A DNA stretch of 23,589 nucleotides from a virus: positions 1-23,589 of IMG/VR virus record IMGVR_UViG_3300042006_000142. One strand, 5' to 3'. Below the pieces are notes generated by a model. The model made no database searches and was not told the DNA's origin. It saw nothing but the letters and a program-made list of their open reading frames with translations. The position numbers and the translations under genes are program-made. Of this stretch, positions 21,509 to 23,589 are shown in pieces (within the stretch, counting starts at the first letter, position 1; each line of letters starts with the position of its first letter).

Positions 21509-21901
21509 TCATTTCCTCAGTTGCGCAGTCCACGTTGCATCAGCAGGGTCCGCAGACACGTTCATCACCCGCAACCCGTTGACGATATCGCCGATGGCGG
21601 GCTCGGCCGGTGCAGTTGTTGGCAAGCCCGCCTCCGAAACGAACAGCTCGTTTTGCAGCACCAGTAGCTTCTTGTCGGTGGTTTGGATCAGTGAGCCGTC
21701 GATTTCCTTGGACAGGTAGCTGCCCAAGACGCCGCGCCCCATGTAAGTGATGGTGGTCTCCGGCGTCTCGCCGCCCAGGTCGGGGTCATACTCGCCCGCG
21801 ACCTTACGCACACCGGTCACCGGCTTGACCGCGTCAGCCAAGCCATCGGGATCGTCGAACGCCTCGGCCATTTCAGCCTGAATCTCTTCGCGCATACTCA
21901 T
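21509..21901 (-). CDS. Probable head-tail joining protein (lambda FII position)
   Basis: This 130-residue protein begins MSMREEIQAEMAEAFDD; AAGGA lies about 8 bases upstream of the ATG, and the frame is open slightly further into the previous gene. The C-terminal part is beta-rich (LLVLQNELF, VNGLRVMNVS, ATWTAQLRK). Gene position, directly before Z and two genes after the HeH protein, corresponds to the head-tail joining genes of lambda-like phages. The family match is by position and general character, not by a firm motif. Confidence 0.75.
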   Translation of the reverse strand: MSMREEIQAEMAEAFDDPDGLADAVKPVTGVRKVAGEYDPDLGGETPETTITYMGRGVLGSYLSKEIDGSLIQTTDKKLLVLQNELFVSEAGLPTTAPAEPAIGDIVNGLRVMNVSADPADATWTAQLRK

Positions 21902-21903
21902 GA

Positions 21904-22281
21904 TCAGATCCTTTTCAGCATCATCACGCCGGAGCGCTTGATCCAAGGTTCCAGTAGCGCCAAGGCGAAGTTCACACCCGCCGACTGATCAGTAGATCCG
22001 GCCACGTAGGTCTTGCTCACGGACGTGCCGGACTGAGCCGAAACGGTTTTGCTCTGCACTTCCTTCTGCGTGGCCATGTACAACTTGCCCGCCGCCGCTT
22101 CTTTGGCGACCTGGGCGCCGGCTGTTTTGATCTCGATCGGAACCGGATCGGAAACAACCCGCTTGATCTTGGCCGTAAGCCAGGCGTTAGCCATGGTCAC
22201 AGCAAGGACCGGATCACCGGTGCCGGCCCAGCCAGGACCAAGCGAAGCGTCAACATCGGCAACGGTGATGAAGTCGGTCAT
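21904..22281 (-). CDS. Probable head-tail connector / adaptor protein
   Basis: This 125-residue protein starts MTDFITVADVDASLGPGW, continues with TMANAWLTAKIKR and QVAKEAAAGKLYMATQKEV, and ends with LLEPWIKRSG. The helical, Ala-rich composition with an N-terminal VADVDASLG element resembles the small adaptor proteins (HK97 gp6-like role) found between capsid and tail genes. Function is inferred from place in the operon; there is no catalytic motif. Confidence 0.7.
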   Translation of the reverse strand: MTDFITVADVDASLGPGWAGTGDPVLAVTMANAWLTAKIKRVVSDPVPIEIKTAGAQVAKEAAAGKLYMATQKEVQSKTVSAQSGTSVSKTYVAGSTDQSAGVNFALALLEPWIKRSGVMMLKRI

Positions 22282-22291
22282 GTGCGCGTCC

Positions 22292-22597
22292 TTATCCCTT
22301 CGGCACCAAGGCCTGGAGGTCTTCTTTCAGTGCGTTGGATTCGAAGGCGATGCCTTTACTGGTGAGCCACTCTTTCAGCTCCGGCACCTTCATTTTCAGA
22401 GGGTCGGTTTCAGCATTTTCAGGCTCCTTGCCGTCCGAAACTTTGATGCCCGCCGCTTCGTATGCATCGTAAATCTCAGGCGCATCACCCTCGATGACCA
22501 CCTCAGTGGCAGTGCCAATGACGCCGAAGAATTCGCTCAGCAGGCGGTAGCACACGCCGCGCTCTTTGCCCGGTTTGTCCGTATAGATAACTTTCAT
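22292..22597 (-). CDS. HeH/LEM-domain small protein after the capsid gene
   Basis: This 101-residue protein begins MKVIYTDKPGKERGVCYRLL. Its C-terminal 35 residues (LKMKVPELKEWLTSKGIAFES and NALKEDLQALV) form a helix-extended-loop-helix (HeH/LEM) motif, which in relatives binds DNA or proteins. The ATG follows GAGGTGA by about 3 bases. Its place, right after the capsid gene, corresponds to lambda FI, a packaging-related protein; that role is a guess by position. Confidence 0.8.
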   Translation of the reverse strand: MKVIYTDKPGKERGVCYRLLSEFFGVIGTATEVVIEGDAPEIYDAYEAAGIKVSDGKEPENAETDPLKMKVPELKEWLTSKGIAFESNALKEDLQALVPKG

Positions 22598-22655
22598 GAG
22601 TCACCTCAAATGCAGCCCGGCGCCCATGCAGACGCCAGGGTAAGTGAAGGCCGGG

Positions 22656-23589
22656 TTACGGCGTGGTGGTACCGCTGATGACAGCGGCAAATGGGACCTG
22701 CTTGCGGCTGAACACACGTTCCCAGTTCGCAGCAGCGGCGTACTGGGTCGCGGTCGGGCTGAGGTTCTGAGCCTCGGAGCCTTTCCAGCTGAAGCCCGCA
22801 GGCTGGAGGATGTACGTCTTCCGCTCCCACAGCACCTCAGCACCGCCGCCATTACCGCCGCCCGGTTTGCGCTCGATCTCTACCGGCACCTTCGGCGTGC
22901 CTTCGCCGTAGCCGAACGCGCCTTGGCCGAAGAACACCGACAGATATTTGCCGGCGCCGTACACCAAGCCATCGTCCATGAACACTGGCTTACCCAGGTA
23001 GGTGGCAAGGATGATCTTGCCGTCGGAGTCGCGCAGATACTCGATGAGGTCCTGCTTGACCATTTGGTTCATCACCACCGAATGCACGCCGATCGCACCA
23101 AACTGGTCGGCAGCATCGCCGGCGGTGAACGCTGCGTCTTGGAAGGCGTTCGCACTGATGGTCGCGCCTGCGTCGATCACCATGTCACCGCCGTTGTTGG
23201 CAATGTTTGAGGCGATGATGCCGCGCGCGGCGCCGAGAGCGTAACGCTGCCACTGGCGAGTCCAGTAGGTGCCGAAGCGGTTGCGGATCTGCTGCTGAGG
23301 CTCGCTGTTTGCCAGTTCAGCGGTCAGGTCGGCCACGCCATAACCTTTGTTGAGGTACAGGACGCGAGCACGCATGCTGTCCTGAGTGACTTTGCCGACT
23401 TCGCCCTGGTCGTTCGGGTCATCGTTGCTGATGTTCGGGGCTTCATCAGCATTGAGATCCTGCCAGTAGCTGATCTCGGCGGTGCCTTGGCTGCCGGAAG
23501 CGATAGCGTCCAGGACAGGCGAGCGAGTAACGATACCCGACTCGTAGACAGCGGTTTTTTCCGGGCTGTTTACCGGCTCCAGCGAGGCG
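22656..23589 (-). CDS. Major capsid (coat) protein, 5' part missing
   Basis: The open frame runs through the window edge, so about 310 C-terminal residues are visible and the start lies beyond 23589. Visible segments include EISYWQDLNADEAPN, VADLTAELANSEPQQQIRN, YWTRQWQRYALGAARGIIAS and QFGAIGVHSVVMNQMVKQD, which fit the major coat protein family with the FWQDL and DLA pattern found in many siphophages. The ATG at 23375 is internal. The gene is followed by the HeH-protein gene about 60 bases downstream. It forms the icosahedral head shell. Confidence 0.9.
   Translation of the reverse strand, partial: ASLEPVNSPEKTAVYESGIVTRSPVLDAIASGSQGTAEISYWQDLNADEAPNISNDDPNDQGEVGKVTQDSMRARVLYLNKGYGVADLTAELANSEPQQQIRNRFGTYWTRQWQRYALGAARGIIASNIANNGGDMVIDAGATISANAFQDAAFTAGDAADQFGAIGVHSVVMNQMVKQDLIEYLRDSDGKIILATYLGKPVFMDDGLVYGAGKYLSVFFGQGAFGYGEGTPKVPVEIERKPGGGNGGGAEVLWERKTYILQPAGFSWKGSEAQNLSPTATQYAAAANWERVFSRKQVPFAAVISGTTTP

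Larger units (their letters stand above)
1374..23589. mobile_element. Lambda-like prophage (left end; right end beyond window)
   Basis: The element starts in a split tRNA-Val gene and carries a SOS-linked accessory block, a lysis cassette, a fibre/tip module and a morphogenesis operon in the lambda order from capsid to J. All structural genes are on the minus strand. Integrase, repressor, replication genes, terminase and portal are not in the window and should lie to the right. Structural frames look intact, so nothing here indicates decay. Confidence 0.95.

Noticed and set aside
1374-23589. CRISPR array or IS element
   Set aside because: No regularly spaced repeats and no transposase-like frame with terminal inverted repeats were seen.

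Overview
The window is the left end of a lambda-like (siphovirus-type) prophage in a Pseudomonas genome. The fluorescens group is most likely, because the flank carries a CsrA-family gene that matches RsmE. Bases 1-1373 are chromosome: rsmE, a small DUF2214-type membrane protein on the opposite strand, and an intergenic stretch with two intrinsic terminators. At 1374-1422 lies the 3' half of a tRNA-Val(GAC) gene on the minus strand, from the anticodon stem to CCA. The sequence leaves the tRNA consensus at 1423, which marks the attachment site. No integrase is seen near it, so this is the integrase-distal end.

Next to the attachment site is a short plus-strand accessory block (1615-3006): a 69-aa unknown protein, then a well-formed LexA box at 1866-1885 ahead of a coiled-coil protein and an SRAP/YedK-type abasic-site-binding protein. 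Facing it is the minus-strand lysis cassette: GH19 endolysin, Rz, and Rz1 nested inside Rz. No holin is visible. An AT-rich plus-strand acyltransferase-3 gene (4119-5222), probably an O-antigen or surface-polysaccharide modifier, sits between the lysis genes and the tail-fibre genes.

From 5280 to the right edge the prophage is a minus-strand morphogenesis operon. In order of transcription, right to left, it encodes: major capsid protein (cut by the window edge), a HeH/LEM-type small protein, two head-tail joining candidates, a Z-like protein, the tail terminator (U), tail tube (V), tail assembly chaperones G and GT joined by a -1 frameshift at GGGAAAC, tape measure (H), M, L, K (JAMM plus NlpC/P60), I, tip protein J, two small tip-associated proteins, a tail fibre and its assembly protein. 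This is the lambda gene order. Many genes overlap by 1-4 bases (ATGA or TGATG), so they are probably translationally coupled.

Between K and J the operon is broken by a cluster of small accessory genes on both strands (11488-14097): a two-helix membrane protein, a lipoprotein, a 59-aa protein, a Cys/His-rich protein, an unknown protein, and a 72-aa protein whose core matches a segment near the C-terminus of J. Several terminator-like hairpins with T-tracts lie inside the minus-strand transcription unit: upstream of V, around the accessory genes, upstream of I and J, and inside the endolysin gene. This suggests antitermination or several separate promoters. The best candidates for something undescribed are the free-standing J-like mini-protein, the K-J accessory cluster (possible superinfection exclusion), and the repeated terminator-plus-RBS units ahead of I and J.
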